The notes beneath the pieces are model-generated. The model saw only the letters and a list, made by a program, of their open reading frames with translations, ran no database searches and had not been told where the DNA came from. Both the position numbers and the translations under genes were made by a program. Below are positions 33,110 to 41,537 of a stretch of 64,000 bases of DNA, piece by piece. Source of the stretch: an uncultured Clostridium sp. (GTDB lineage Bacteria; Bacillota; Clostridia; Clostridiales; Clostridiaceae); NCBI RefSeq assembly GCF_934754925.1, contig NZ_CAKVJA010000001.1, positions 124,001-188,000 of the forward strand, given 5' to 3'. How positions within the stretch are numbered: position 1 is the stretch's first letter; every line of letters begins with the position of its first letter.

Positions 33110-33376
33110 ATGAATAAAATAAGAACATCGATTTAAGTAAAAAATAAAATTTATATTTTTGCAGAATGTAGATTTATTAGTATTAAGAAAAAGTTGAAAT
33201 TTTAAATTTAATACAAATGAAATTAATAATTAATAGACAAATTTGAAGTAAATGAAGAAAAAATATTTTTAAGAACTTTTTATAAAGATACAAAGGTAAA
33301 TATAGAAAGTGAAATATAATATTTATAATATTATAGAAATAATATTAAAATACTAAAAAATAGAGGAAAAAAACCT
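33110..33376. other. Gene-free A+T-rich stretch
   Basis: About 270 bases with no reading frame longer than about 15 codons that has a ribosome binding site. I see no RNA structure or repeat apart from A/T tracts. It may be decayed sequence. Confidence 0.5.
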
Positions 33377-33418
33377 AATAATTATTTCGCTAAATAACCA
33401 TTTAGCGAAATAATTATT
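33377..33418. repeat. 19-bp perfect inverted repeat upstream of the XerC/D-like gene
   Basis: 33377-33395 (AATAATTATTTCGCTAAAT) is the exact reverse complement of 33400-33418, with the 4-base loop AACC. It ends two bases before the -35 of the recombinase promoter. There is no T run after it, so it is more likely a protein-binding site than a terminator. Confidence 0.85.
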
Positions 33419-33419
33419 A

Positions 33420-33462
33420 TTGTTAGCATAAAATTCCTATGATATAATGAAATTAATGCTAA
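33420..33462 (+). promoter_or_regulatory. Promoter of the XerC/D-like gene with flanking TTAGCAT half-sites
   Basis: TTGTTA (33420-33425), 17 bases, TATAAT (33443-33448). TTAGCAT at 33423-33429 and its complement ATGCTAA at 33456-33462 flank the -10. With the GCTAA and TTAGC words in the palindrome just upstream this makes four related half-sites, suggesting an operator. Confidence 0.6.
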
Positions 33463-33484
33463 ATTGCATATAAGGAGGATTTAA

Positions 33485-34582
33485 ATGACTGAAACACATG
33501 GCTCAGATGGGAAAAGGATCAAAAGTAAAATTGATATAAATTCTATTATTAAAGATGATGAAAAGTATATTAATAATATAAAGAATAGATTTGGTATTGA
33601 GGTTCAAGAAGTAAATAAACTTCCTAAGGTTATTATGGATTTTTTAAACTATTTAGAAACTATTAAGGGTAAGTCACAAAATACTATTGAAGCTTATAAA
33701 ATAGATTTATGTTTATTATTCAAATATTTAAAGGTATATAAGGGTTATTATATACCGGATGATATAGAGTTTGAAGATATACATATAAATGATTTGGGAG
33801 AAGACTTTGTAAGAAGCATTGTTTTAACAGATCTTTATGCCTTTTTATCCTTTGTAGAAAAGCAAAGGGGTAATGGAGCTTATGCTAGAGCTAGAAAAGT
33901 AGCTACCTTTAAATCTTTTTTTAATTACCTACAAGGGAAAGCTAAGATAATAAATTCTAATCCAGCAACAGAATTGGAATCTCCTAAAATAAATAAAAGG
34001 CATCCGATATATCTTACGTTAGATGAAAGTGTTTCACTACTCTCCTCTTTAGATACAAATAATTGTAATTATTTAAGAGATTATTGTATATTAACTTTAT
34101 TTCTTAATTGTGGAATGCGTTTATCAGAATTGTGTTCAATAAAAATAGATAAAATAAAGGGAGATACCCTAACTATAATAGGAAAAGGAAACAAAGAACG
34201 TACTGTTTATTTAAATGATGCATGTATATCGTCTATAAATAATTATCTTTCTAAAAGAAATGATTCTAAAGCTACAGATGAAAATAAGAAATACTTATTT
34301 TTATCATCTAGAAATACTCCGATAAATAAAAGAACTGTAGAGTTATTAGTTAAAAAACATGTTAAAAATGCTGGTTTAACAAATGCTAAATATACACCAC
34401 ATAAACTTAGGCATACTGCAGCTACTTTAATGTATAAACACGGAAATGTTGATATTAGAAGTTTACAAAGTATATTGGGGCATGAAAATATATCTACAAC
34501 ACAAATTTATACCCATGTAGATGAAGAGATTTTAAGGGAAGCAGCAAACTCAAATCCTCTTGCAAATATAAAAAATAAATAA
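33485..34582 (+). CDS. XerC/D-like tyrosine recombinase
   Basis: Site-specific recombinase of 365 aa; ATG 33485 after AAGGAGGATTTAA. It has a 45-residue N-terminal extension, a SAM-like core-binding domain (PKVIMDFLNYLETIKGKSQNT, YKIDLCLLFKYL; KVATFKSFFNYL) and a catalytic domain with Arg in CGMRLSEL near residue 212, Lys in GKGNKER, HKLRH near 306-309, LGHENIS and Tyr in IYTHV near 341. It is close to the XerC/XerD pattern and sits near lexA, a position kept in many clostridia as I recall, so it may be the chromosomal dimer-resolution recombinase. Its palindrome-rich promoter region suggests autoregulation. Confidence 0.88.
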   Translation: MTETHGSDGKRIKSKIDINSIIKDDEKYINNIKNRFGIEVQEVNKLPKVIMDFLNYLETIKGKSQNTIEAYKIDLCLLFKYLKVYKGYYIPDDIEFEDIHINDLGEDFVRSIVLTDLYAFLSFVEKQRGNGAYARARKVATFKSFFNYLQGKAKIINSNPATELESPKINKRHPIYLTLDESVSLLSSLDTNNCNYLRDYCILTLFLNCGMRLSELCSIKIDKIKGDTLTIIGKGNKERTVYLNDACISSINNYLSKRNDSKATDENKKYLFLSSRNTPINKRTVELLVKKHVKNAGLTNAKYTPHKLRHTAATLMYKHGNVDIRSLQSILGHENISTTQIYTHVDEEILREAANSNPLANIKNK

Positions 34583-34587
34583 CAAAA

Positions 34588-34599
34588 GAACATATGTTC
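34588..34599. promoter_or_regulatory. Orphan LexA box
   Basis: GAACATATGTTC is a perfect 12-bp palindrome matching the Firmicute LexA box. It lies five bases after the recombinase stop and just before that gene's terminator. No coding gene starts nearby on either strand. Confidence 0.6.
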
Positions 34600-34623
34600 A
34601 TGAAGCGTAAAAACTTCATTTTT
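34600..34623 (+). terminator. Terminator after the XerC/D-like gene
   Basis: ATGAAG (34600-34605) pairs with CTTCAT (34614-34619), followed by TTTT. The stem is short. Confidence 0.6.
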
Positions 34624-34653
34624 ATATTAAATAGACAAAAAAACACTTAATAA

Positions 34654-34692
34654 ATTAAAAGAAACTCAAAAATAATAAGAGTTTCTTTTAAT
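34654..34692 (-). terminator. Terminator of the 34704-35102 gene
   Basis: AAAAGAAACTC (34657-34667) pairs with GAGTTTCTTTT (34679-34689), extended by ATT/AAT. Both sides carry A/T runs, so it can work in either direction. Confidence 0.85.
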
Positions 34693-34703
34693 TTTAATAT
34701 TTT

Positions 34704-35102
34704 CTATTTTTTCATTTTTCTTATACCTGGATAAATTTCTTCAGTTAATTCTTCTAACTCTACATCATTATCTACTCCAAGTTCATCAAAGTAAACAATA
34801 TTATCAAAAGCATCAACATAATCTTCATTATTATCTAAGTTATTTAAAATGTCATTGTAATTTTCTAATGTAAGTTCCTCTTCAGAATCATTTTCACAGT
34901 CTTTTTCTTCTTCTTTTAATGCATCTAAAGCGTTCTTTAGCTCCTCTTCAATAAATGCATTTTCTTCAACGGTTTTGGCTATATCATCAATATTAATGGC
35001 TCTAATGTCAATTCCATCTTCTTCTAAGCATTTTCCACAATTATCACAGATTTTTTTAGAAAATAAATCACAATAATCATCTTCAGTATATTTATAAGTC
35101 AT
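34704..35102 (-). CDS. Hypothetical protein with CxxCxxC motif and acidic tail
   Basis: The frame extends to 35162, but AGGTGGTGATTTT directly precedes ATG 35102, giving 132 aa. The N-terminus holds KKICDNCGKCLEEDG, a possible metal-binding knuckle. The remainder is strongly acidic and helical (LKNALDALKEEEKDCEND, DNNEDYVDAFDNIVY, ELEELTEEIYPG). It is divergent from lexA with about 150 bases between starts, and a LexA-like box in that interval (35189-35200) could affect both genes. Family not recognised; low-complexity acidity prevents a firm call. Confidence 0.7.
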   Translation of the reverse strand: MTYKYTEDDYCDLFSKKICDNCGKCLEEDGIDIRAINIDDIAKTVEENAFIEEELKNALDALKEEEKDCENDSEEELTLENYNDILNNLDNNEDYVDAFDNIVYFDELGVDNDVELEELTEEIYPGIRKMKK

Positions 35103-35188
35103 AAAATCACCACCTAGTTCTATTAACCTTATCATTCTATCAGTTATTTTATTATATTTCAATAATAAATAATATTTATTATTATAAA

Positions 35189-35200
35189 GAACATAAGTTT
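35189..35200. promoter_or_regulatory. LexA operator at lexA
   Basis: GAACATAAGTTT is one mismatch from GAAC-N4-GTTC. It abuts and overlaps the lexA -35 (35199-35204), as expected for autorepression. Confidence 0.75.
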
Positions 35201-35227
35201 GATATTGTAATTGGTATATGTTATAAT
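35199..35227 (+). promoter_or_regulatory. lexA promoter
   Basis: TTGATA (35199-35204), a 17-base spacer and TATAAT (35222-35227), 27 bases before the lexA start. Confidence 0.75.
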
Positions 35228-35253
35228 ATATTTAAATAAGTGAGGTGTTGAAA

Positions 35254-35856
35254 ATGCGTGAAGTAAGCGAAAAACAAAACGAAATATATGAATTCTTAAA
35301 AACTTACACCGATAACAAAGGATACCCTCCTTCAGTAAGAGAAATTTGCGAAGCTGTAGGATTAAAATCTACATCATCAGTTCATGGACATCTTAAACGT
35401 TTAGAAAGTAAGGGGTTAATAAAGAGAGATCCTACTAAGCCAAGAGCGTTAGAGATAATAGATAATTCAATGAAAAGAGAGATGGTTAATATTCCTATAA
35501 TAGGAAAAGTAACTGCTGGTTTACCAATATTAGCAAGTGAAAATGTAGAAGATATATTCCCTATTCCACTTGATTATGTAAGTCATAATAAAGAGCTATT
35601 TATGCTGAATATAAGTGGAGATAGCATGATTAATGCAGGGATATTCGATGGCGATTTAGCTATAATTGAAGAATGTAAAACGGCAAATAACGGTGAGATA
35701 GTTGTTGCATTGATAGAAAATGAAGCTACTATTAAAAGATTTTATAAAGAAAAAAATCATATTAGATTACAACCAGAAAATGATAATATGGACGCTATTA
35801 TAGTTGATGATTGCATAATTTTAGGCAAATTAGTTGGGCTATTTAGGACATATTAA
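35254..35856 (+). CDS. lexA: SOS repressor LexA
   Basis: Repressor of the DNA damage response, cleaving itself when RecA is activated. The frame opens at GTG 35245, inside the GTGAGGTG ribosome binding site, so ATG 35254 is preferred (200 aa). The N-terminal winged helix has YPPSVREICEAVGLKSTSSVHGH. The Ala-Gly cleavage site is in KVTAGLPILA. The S24 peptidase dyad is Ser in SGDSMINAG and Lys in NEATIKRFYKE. Autorepression is supported by the operator at 35189-35200, and recA carries a matching operator. Confidence 0.97.
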   Translation: MREVSEKQNEIYEFLKTYTDNKGYPPSVREICEAVGLKSTSSVHGHLKRLESKGLIKRDPTKPRALEIIDNSMKREMVNIPIIGKVTAGLPILASENVEDIFPIPLDYVSHNKELFMLNISGDSMINAGIFDGDLAIIEECKTANNGEIVVALIENEATIKRFYKEKNHIRLQPENDNMDAIIVDDCIILGKLVGLFRTY

Positions 35857-35864
35857 TACTTAAG

Positions 35865-35900
35865 GAGTCATACAATATTGTATGACTCTTTTTATTTTTT
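35865..35900 (+). terminator. Terminator after lexA
   Basis: GAGTCATACAAT (35865-35876) pairs with ATTGTATGACTC (35877-35888) as an uninterrupted 24-base palindrome, then a T run. Confidence 0.88.
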
Positions 35901-35922
35901 TATGTAAAGGTGTGTGATTAAT

Positions 35923-36837
35923 ATGAGAATATCTCTAGGTAAGTTTATTAAGAAAGCTGGAGATTACGATAGTGAAAATATAGTGTGCCCTATAGAAGAT
36001 TATGATAGAGATAAGTATTTAAATAGAAGAATTCTTATAAGAATTCTATTCATTCTCTTATATGGGTATGGCTTTGGATATATGCTGGCTATTGAATCTT
36101 CAACTATTCAAAATCTGAAAATGGTAGTTATAAACTTTGTAATCTTTTATATTCTTAACTTTTATTTAATTCAAATTCCTCATGAATTTATTCATACTTT
36201 GTTTTATAAAAATCCTTTTAAAAATAATAATAGTTTAGTTTTTTTTAACAAAAAAAGGATTGTTACTGTTGAATTAAATGAAAATATACACCCTACTCTA
36301 TTATGTTTAAATTTAATTATGCCATTTATACTATTCTCTATTTTACCACTAATACTAATTTACTGTTTAAAGAAATTTGATTTATACTTATATTCCCTTT
36401 CCTTTGCTAATTCTATATTATCTTCTGATGATTTGCTTAATATAGTTTTACAGTTTTTTATTAAATCTAATGAAGAAGGATGTAAAAGACTTTTTGTTGT
36501 ACCAAATAATTATGATTATTTAATTAATAATAAAAACTCTCTTGAAAATAATATTTTAGAAAATAGTAATATTGAAATAATTGAAGAAAGACTTGCGGAA
36601 AGTACCATAGATAGTGAATTTGATAAGCTAGAAAATGGAGATGAATTAAATAATGATATAGAAATTATAATTAAAGAAAATGAAGATATAAATATGGATA
36701 TAGATAATACTGGAGAGTTAGAAGATATAAATATAGATGCTTTAGATCATGAGGCTAATGTAGATAATAGAGAATCAGATAATAAAGAATATATTGCTAA
36801 TAGTAATGATTTATATATTAAAAAAAATAATATTTAA
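35923..36837 (+). CDS. DUF3267-like membrane zincin with acidic tail
   Basis: The frame opens at GTG 35914, but AAAGGTG places the start at ATG 35923 (304 aa). Four membrane helices span residues about 35-185 (ILIRILFILLYGYGFGYML; MVVINFVIFYILNFYLIQ; LCLNLIMPFILFSILPLIL; and one more). HEFIH (HExxH) in IPHEFIHTLFY and the later ANSILSSDDLLNI give the DUF3267 putative metalloprotease layout. Residues about 200-304 are an Asp/Glu/Asn-rich low-complexity tail, unusual for the family. The lexA terminator lies between the two genes. Substrate unknown. Confidence 0.8.
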   Translation: MRISLGKFIKKAGDYDSENIVCPIEDYDRDKYLNRRILIRILFILLYGYGFGYMLAIESSTIQNLKMVVINFVIFYILNFYLIQIPHEFIHTLFYKNPFKNNNSLVFFNKKRIVTVELNENIHPTLLCLNLIMPFILFSILPLILIYCLKKFDLYLYSLSFANSILSSDDLLNIVLQFFIKSNEEGCKRLFVVPNNYDYLINNKNSLENNILENSNIEIIEERLAESTIDSEFDKLENGDELNNDIEIIIKENEDINMDIDNTGELEDINIDALDHEANVDNRESDNKEYIANSNDLYIKKNNI

Positions 36838-36876
36838 AAAGAGAGGCTATAAATTTAACATAGCCTCTCTTTTTAA
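36834..36876. terminator. Bidirectional terminator between convergent genes
   Basis: AAAAAGAGAGGCTA (36836-36849) pairs with TAGCCTCTCTTTTT (36861-36874). Confidence 0.92.
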
Positions 36877-36880
36877 ATAT

Positions 36881-38158
36881 TTAAATTATGTTATTTAATG
36901 AAATTAATATACCTATTTTTGCATGGTCAAATGTTAAGCCACCTTGTAAATATGCTATATAAGGCTCTCTTATAGGAGCATCTGCAGATAATTCAATAGA
37001 TGAACCTTGAATAAATGCACCAGCTGCCATTATGACTTCATCATTATATCCAGGCATTGCCCATGGTTCACATTCAACATAAGAATCGATTGGAGATCCC
37101 TTTTGAATACCCTTACAGAATTTTATTAAGTTATCTCTGTCGTTAAATTTAATAGCTTGAATAATATCGCTTCTTTTATCGTTATACTTAGGTAAAACTT
37201 CAAATCCTGCGATTTCCATTATTCTAGAACAGAATACAGCACCTTTAAGGGCTTCCATAACTATATGAGGTGCTAAGAATAATCCTTGATAAAGTTGTCT
37301 CATAACGCCAAATGTAGATCCACACTCCCCTCCTATTCCTGGAGTTGTTAATCTGTAAGCAGCTTGCTCTACATATTTTGCTTTACCAGCTACGTATCCA
37401 CCAGTTGGTGCTATTCCGCCACCTAGATTTTTTATAAGTGATCCAGCAACTAAATCGGCACCTACATCTGTAGGCTCAATTTTATCTATTAATTCTCCGT
37501 AGCAGTTATCTACAAAAACGCAAACATCACTTCTTATTTCTTTTATTTTTGAAATTATTTCACCTATTTCAGAAACTAAGAATGATTTTCTCCATCCATA
37601 CCCTGTACTTCTTTGTATATGTACTAATTTAATTGTAGAGTCTTCTTTAAGGACTTCGATAATTTTTTCAGTATCAAAAGTACCATTTTTTAAGTCTACT
37701 TGTTTATAGTTAACTCCATACTCTCTTAAAGAACCTATATTTTCTTTTCCACTTATACCAATTATGTTATGTAAAGTATCATAAGGAGCACCAGTAATGC
37801 ATACCATAGTATCTCCTGTTTTTAAATTTCCCATTAAAGCACAACCGATAGCGTGAGTTCCATTTACAAAGTGTGGTCTAACTAAAGCACTTTCAGTATT
37901 AAAAATTCTTGCATATACTTTATCTAAAGTATCTCTACCAATATCATCATATCCATATCCTGATGAGTTTGTAAAATGCATATCGCTTATTCTTTCTTCT
38001 TGAAAGGCATTAAGTACTTTTAATTGATTATACTCTCTTATTTCATCATAAATTTTAAATTGTTCTTCTACATCATTTAAAGCCTTTTTATATAGTTCAA
38101 ATACATGTGGCTTTATGTTGTAAGATTCCATCATTAACTTTTCTGTTTCTCTTAACAT
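36881..38158 (-). CDS. PLP-dependent aluminium-resistance/methionine gamma-lyase-like protein
   Basis: Fold-type I PLP enzyme of the Met_gamma_lyase/YnbB family (PF06838 as I recall). The frame opens at 38179, but GGAGGAACTTTA precedes ATG 38158, giving 425 aa. Motifs: ARIFNTESALVRPHFVNGTHA, CITGAPYDTLHNIIG, CVFVDNCYGEL (Asp contacting the PLP nitrogen) and GSLIKNLGGGIAPTGGYVAG with the Schiff-base Lys. In Bacillus the homologue ynbB also lies near miaA-hfq. The real substrate is not established for the family. It is downstream of hfq but separated by a hairpin. Confidence 0.88.
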   Translation of the reverse strand: MLRETEKLMMESYNIKPHVFELYKKALNDVEEQFKIYDEIREYNQLKVLNAFQEERISDMHFTNSSGYGYDDIGRDTLDKVYARIFNTESALVRPHFVNGTHAIGCALMGNLKTGDTMVCITGAPYDTLHNIIGISGKENIGSLREYGVNYKQVDLKNGTFDTEKIIEVLKEDSTIKLVHIQRSTGYGWRKSFLVSEIGEIISKIKEIRSDVCVFVDNCYGELIDKIEPTDVGADLVAGSLIKNLGGGIAPTGGYVAGKAKYVEQAAYRLTTPGIGGECGSTFGVMRQLYQGLFLAPHIVMEALKGAVFCSRIMEIAGFEVLPKYNDKRSDIIQAIKFNDRDNLIKFCKGIQKGSPIDSYVECEPWAMPGYNDEVIMAAGAFIQGSSIELSADAPIREPYIAYLQGGLTFDHAKIGILISLNNII

Positions 38159-38263
38159 TAAAGTTCCTCCATTATACATTATTTCATAATAATTATATAT
38201 AATAATATATAAAATATAAAGTTTTTTATATTAAAAGTTATAAAATTAATATAATTAGAGAAA

Positions 38264-38286
38264 AGGAACTGCTATAAGCAGTTCCT
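38264..38286 (-). terminator. Terminator after hfq
   Basis: AGGAACTGCT (38264-38273) and AGCAGTTCCT (38277-38286) pair. On the minus strand a TTTTCTCT run follows. It overlaps the hfq stop codon. Confidence 0.8.
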
Positions 38287-38521
38287 ATAAGTTTTCATTA
38301 TCTAAAAAAGGTAGAGGTTTTGATGGCGTTATTGTTGTAATTGAATGCTTATATACTAACATTTGTTTTCCTTCGCAATCTAAAATGACCGTAAAGTTAT
38401 CGAAACCTTTAACGAATCCTCTTAGTTGAAAACCATTAACTAAATAAATAGATACTAATGTTTTACTTTTTCTTGCGTTATTTAAGAAAATATCTTGAAT
38501 ATTGTTACTTTGTTTATTCAT
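38285..38521 (-). CDS. hfq: RNA chaperone Hfq
   Basis: Sm-like hexameric RNA-binding protein. ATG 38521 is preceded by GGAGGTTGTTATT, giving 78 aa; the longer frame to 38536 starts inside that site. Sm1 motif: IQDIFLNNARKSKTLVSIYL with GFQLRGFVKGFDNFTVIL. Sm2: QMLVYKHSITTITP, with the YKH signature of Hfq. It is last in the mutS-mutL-miaA-hfq run, 50 bases after miaA. Confidence 0.97.
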   Translation of the reverse strand: MNKQSNNIQDIFLNNARKSKTLVSIYLVNGFQLRGFVKGFDNFTVILDCEGKQMLVYKHSITTITPSKPLPFLDNENL

Positions 38522-38571
38522 AATAACAACCTCCATGGTTAAGTATTTATTTTTATATAATTATAAACTTG

Positions 38572-39498
38572 TTAATTATTTAAATCATCTATTATTATTT
38601 GAAGTATTTCATCATCAGATAATAGATCTTTATTTAAGAATTTAGCTCTTGGATCCTTTCTAAACCAAGTTAATTGACGCTTAGCATAATTCCTAGACCC
38701 TTGTTTAATCATTTCTATAGCTTCTTCTAATGTTATAGAATTCTCAAGGTATAAAAGCACCTCTTTATATCCTATTCCTTGCATTGCCTGCATAGATGAA
38801 TTATACCCATTTTCCTTTAATTTAATACATTCTTCTAGAAGACCATTTTCAAACATTATGTCTACTCTTCTATTTATCCTCTCATAAAGCTTTTCTCTAT
38901 TCATATCTAAAACATAGTAATGAACGTCATATTTGCTTTTATAAAAGTCTTCACCAGCATTAAATGAGCTAAATGGCTTATTAGTTACTTTATACACTTC
39001 TAATGCTCTTATTACCCTCTTCCTGTTATTAGGATGAATTGAGTTATAGCTTATAGGATCAATTTCTTTTAGCATTTCATGAATGTAACCATCTCCCTTG
39101 GCTATTGCAAGTTCTTCTAATTCTTTTCTATATTCTTCATCACTAGGAGCATCAGTAAAGTTCATATTGCAAGTTAATGCATTTATATAAAGTCCAGTAC
39201 CACCAGTTAAAATAGGAAGCTTATTTTCTAGTAATAAATCATCAATTATTGGTTCTGCTAAAGTTTTAAAATCTACAACTGAAAATGGTTTATCTGGTGT
39301 AGTTACATCTATCATATGATGTTTTATACCTTCCATTTCAGAGGGGGTTATTTTTGCAGAACCTATATCCATATATTTATATATTTGCATAGAATCTGTT
39401 GATACTATTTCTCCATTTAATTTCTTAGCTAGTTCTATAGATAAAGCTGTCTTTCCTACTGCTGTTGGACCTGCTAAAACTAATATTTTATTTTTCAT
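38572..39498 (-). CDS. miaA: tRNA dimethylallyltransferase MiaA
   Basis: Transfers a dimethylallyl group to A37 of tRNAs reading UNN codons; the product is the substrate for MiaB, whose gene is at 44493-45836. 308 aa. P-loop GPTAVGKTALSIELA, DSMQIYKYMDIGSAK, GGTGLYINAL, and RNYAKRQLTWFRKD near the C-terminus are all present. It starts 13 bases after mutL ends, so probably the same transcript. Confidence 0.97.
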   Translation of the reverse strand: MKNKILVLAGPTAVGKTALSIELAKKLNGEIVSTDSMQIYKYMDIGSAKITPSEMEGIKHHMIDVTTPDKPFSVVDFKTLAEPIIDDLLLENKLPILTGGTGLYINALTCNMNFTDAPSDEEYRKELEELAIAKGDGYIHEMLKEIDPISYNSIHPNNRKRVIRALEVYKVTNKPFSSFNAGEDFYKSKYDVHYYVLDMNREKLYERINRRVDIMFENGLLEECIKLKENGYNSSMQAMQGIGYKEVLLYLENSITLEEAIEMIKQGSRNYAKRQLTWFRKDPRAKFLNKDLLSDDEILQIIIDDLNN

Positions 39499-39511
39499 AT
39501 CATAAACCTTT

Positions 39512-41527
39512 CTATACTATTCTTCTAAACTTTTTATCTAATTCATATTCTGTAAATTTAATTATTATAGGTCTTCCGTGTGGACAATTAAAAGGATTAT
39601 CTATATATCTTAAATCAGAAATAAGTTTTTCCATTTCTACTTGTGTTAAGTAATCATTTGCCTTTACTGCAGCTTTACATGCCATAGTAGCAATTTTATT
39701 TAACTTAACTTCTACTGTTTTACCACTACCTAAGTTTTTTAAATTATCGATTATACTTAATAAGAAGTTTTTAGCATCTAATTTTCCTAAGAAATAAGGA
39801 ACTTCTTTTAATGCAATGGTATTACCGCCAAACTCTTCTATAACAAAGCCTGAATTAGTGAATATATCTGTATTTTCCTTATAACATTCATAGTCATCTA
39901 AAGATAAATCTATTATGCAAGGAATTAGTAATTGTTGTACTACAATTTCTTTGCTTTCTATATCTTTAACATACTTTTCATATAATATTTTTTCATGAGC
40001 AGCATGTTGATCGATTATATAAAGTGTATCTAAATACTCAGCTAATATATAAGTCTTACTAAATTGTCCAATAACTCGTAAATCCGGAAATTTAGCCTTA
40101 ATTACTTCTTTTTCTGTTGATGTTTCTTTTTTTATTTCTACAGAAGCTGTAGATGAATTAAAATTATCAGACTTTTCTACCGTAGGTAAAGTAGCTTGTG
40201 AAGAGGCAAAATCATTTGTAGTATAATACTCACTATTATTAGTATTTTCATTTACAGTTGTATTATTTAATGATTCAGAATTAGTATTTACATTATCATT
40301 AAAAGAATTAATAGCTTTATTTCTATTTAATTCTTTCAATTTATTATATAAATCCTCTTCTTTAGCAACATCATGTATAGTTACATTATTATATATATCC
40401 TTTATAGAAGGCTCAACTTTATTAGAGATAATTGGTTCATCTATATTACTACTTTTAGATGCTGTATCTAAATCTAATTTAATTTCTTCAACAATTTCTT
40501 CATTTACAAACTTATTGTCTACTGCAAAGGAATTAAATATATCTTCCTTTAAAGCTGTATGAACTGCATCAAATACCCTTTTATAAATAACTCTTTCATC
40601 CTTAAACTTTATTTCTGCTTTTGTAGGATGTATATTAACATCTATAGAATCTGGTGATAAATCTATAAAAAGTACAAAGAAAGGGAATTTGTTAACTGTT
40701 GAGAATGATTTAAAAGCATTTTCTACAGCTGCTACAATTGTTTTATTTTTTATATATCTATTATTAACAAATATACTTTCATTATTTCTAGAACCTCTAG
40801 CTATAATTTCTTTTCCTATATAACCATGAACCTTTAAAGATTCATCTTCATAATTAAAAGGTAATATATGATCAGATATATTTTTACCATAGATGGTTCT
40901 TATAACATTACTTAATTTACCATCTCCATATGTATGCAATGTCTTTTTACCATTATTAAATAGTTTAAAAGATATATCGGGATTAGATAAAGCTATTCTT
41001 AAAATAATATCATTTATTAAACTACTTTCTCTTGAAGTGGATTTTAAAAATTTTCTTCTAGCAGGAACATTGAAAAATAAATCTTTAACTTCCATTACAG
41101 AGCCATTATTCATTCCTATATCAGTTAAAGATAACTTTTCTCCAGCTTCTAAAACTATTTCTTTACCAAAGTCACATTCAGAAGGTTTACTTCTAAATGT
41201 TAACTTGGATACAGAAGCTATAGATGGTAAAGCTTCTCCTCTAAAACCTAAAGTGTTTATAGAATATATGTCTTCTACAGTTTTTATTTTAGATGTAGCA
41301 TGAGGTAAAAAGGCCTTTTCTATATCTAAATTATGAACTCCAGATCCATCATCAATAACTCTTATAAGGGATATTCCTCCCTCTTCTATTTCAACAGTTA
41401 TATTCTTAGAACCGGCATCTATAGAGTTTTCTACAAGTTCTTTAACTACAGAGGAAGGACGCTCTACAACTTCCCCTGCAGCTATCTTATTAGAAGTATG
41501 TTCATCTAATATGTTAATTCGTTTCAT
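39512..41527 (-). CDS. mutL: DNA mismatch repair protein MutL
   Basis: GHKL ATPase and nicking endonuclease of mismatch repair. 671 aa; ATG 41527 after GGAGGTGCTCT. N-terminal ATPase: NKIAAGEVVERPSSVVKEL, NSIDAGS, DDGSG and GFRGEALPSIASV. Residues about 340-490 are an Asn/Ser/Thr/Glu-rich linker. The C-terminal domain has the endonuclease motif DQHAAHEKILYE and the ending CPHGRPIIIKF. Presence of the DQHA motif fits organisms without MutH. It lies 10 bases after mutS. Confidence 0.97.
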   Translation of the reverse strand: MKRINILDEHTSNKIAAGEVVERPSSVVKELVENSIDAGSKNITVEIEEGGISLIRVIDDGSGVHNLDIEKAFLPHATSKIKTVEDIYSINTLGFRGEALPSIASVSKLTFRSKPSECDFGKEIVLEAGEKLSLTDIGMNNGSVMEVKDLFFNVPARRKFLKSTSRESSLINDIILRIALSNPDISFKLFNNGKKTLHTYGDGKLSNVIRTIYGKNISDHILPFNYEDESLKVHGYIGKEIIARGSRNNESIFVNNRYIKNKTIVAAVENAFKSFSTVNKFPFFVLFIDLSPDSIDVNIHPTKAEIKFKDERVIYKRVFDAVHTALKEDIFNSFAVDNKFVNEEIVEEIKLDLDTASKSSNIDEPIISNKVEPSIKDIYNNVTIHDVAKEEDLYNKLKELNRNKAINSFNDNVNTNSESLNNTTVNENTNNSEYYTTNDFASSQATLPTVEKSDNFNSSTASVEIKKETSTEKEVIKAKFPDLRVIGQFSKTYILAEYLDTLYIIDQHAAHEKILYEKYVKDIESKEIVVQQLLIPCIIDLSLDDYECYKENTDIFTNSGFVIEEFGGNTIALKEVPYFLGKLDAKNFLLSIIDNLKNLGSGKTVEVKLNKIATMACKAAVKANDYLTQVEMEKLISDLRYIDNPFNCPHGRPIIIKFTEYELDKKFRRIV

Positions 41528-41537
41528 AGAGCACCTC

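Noticed and set aside
33125..33136. GAACATCGATTT as a further LexA box
   Set aside because: The second half does not match GTTC and no promoter or gene follows.
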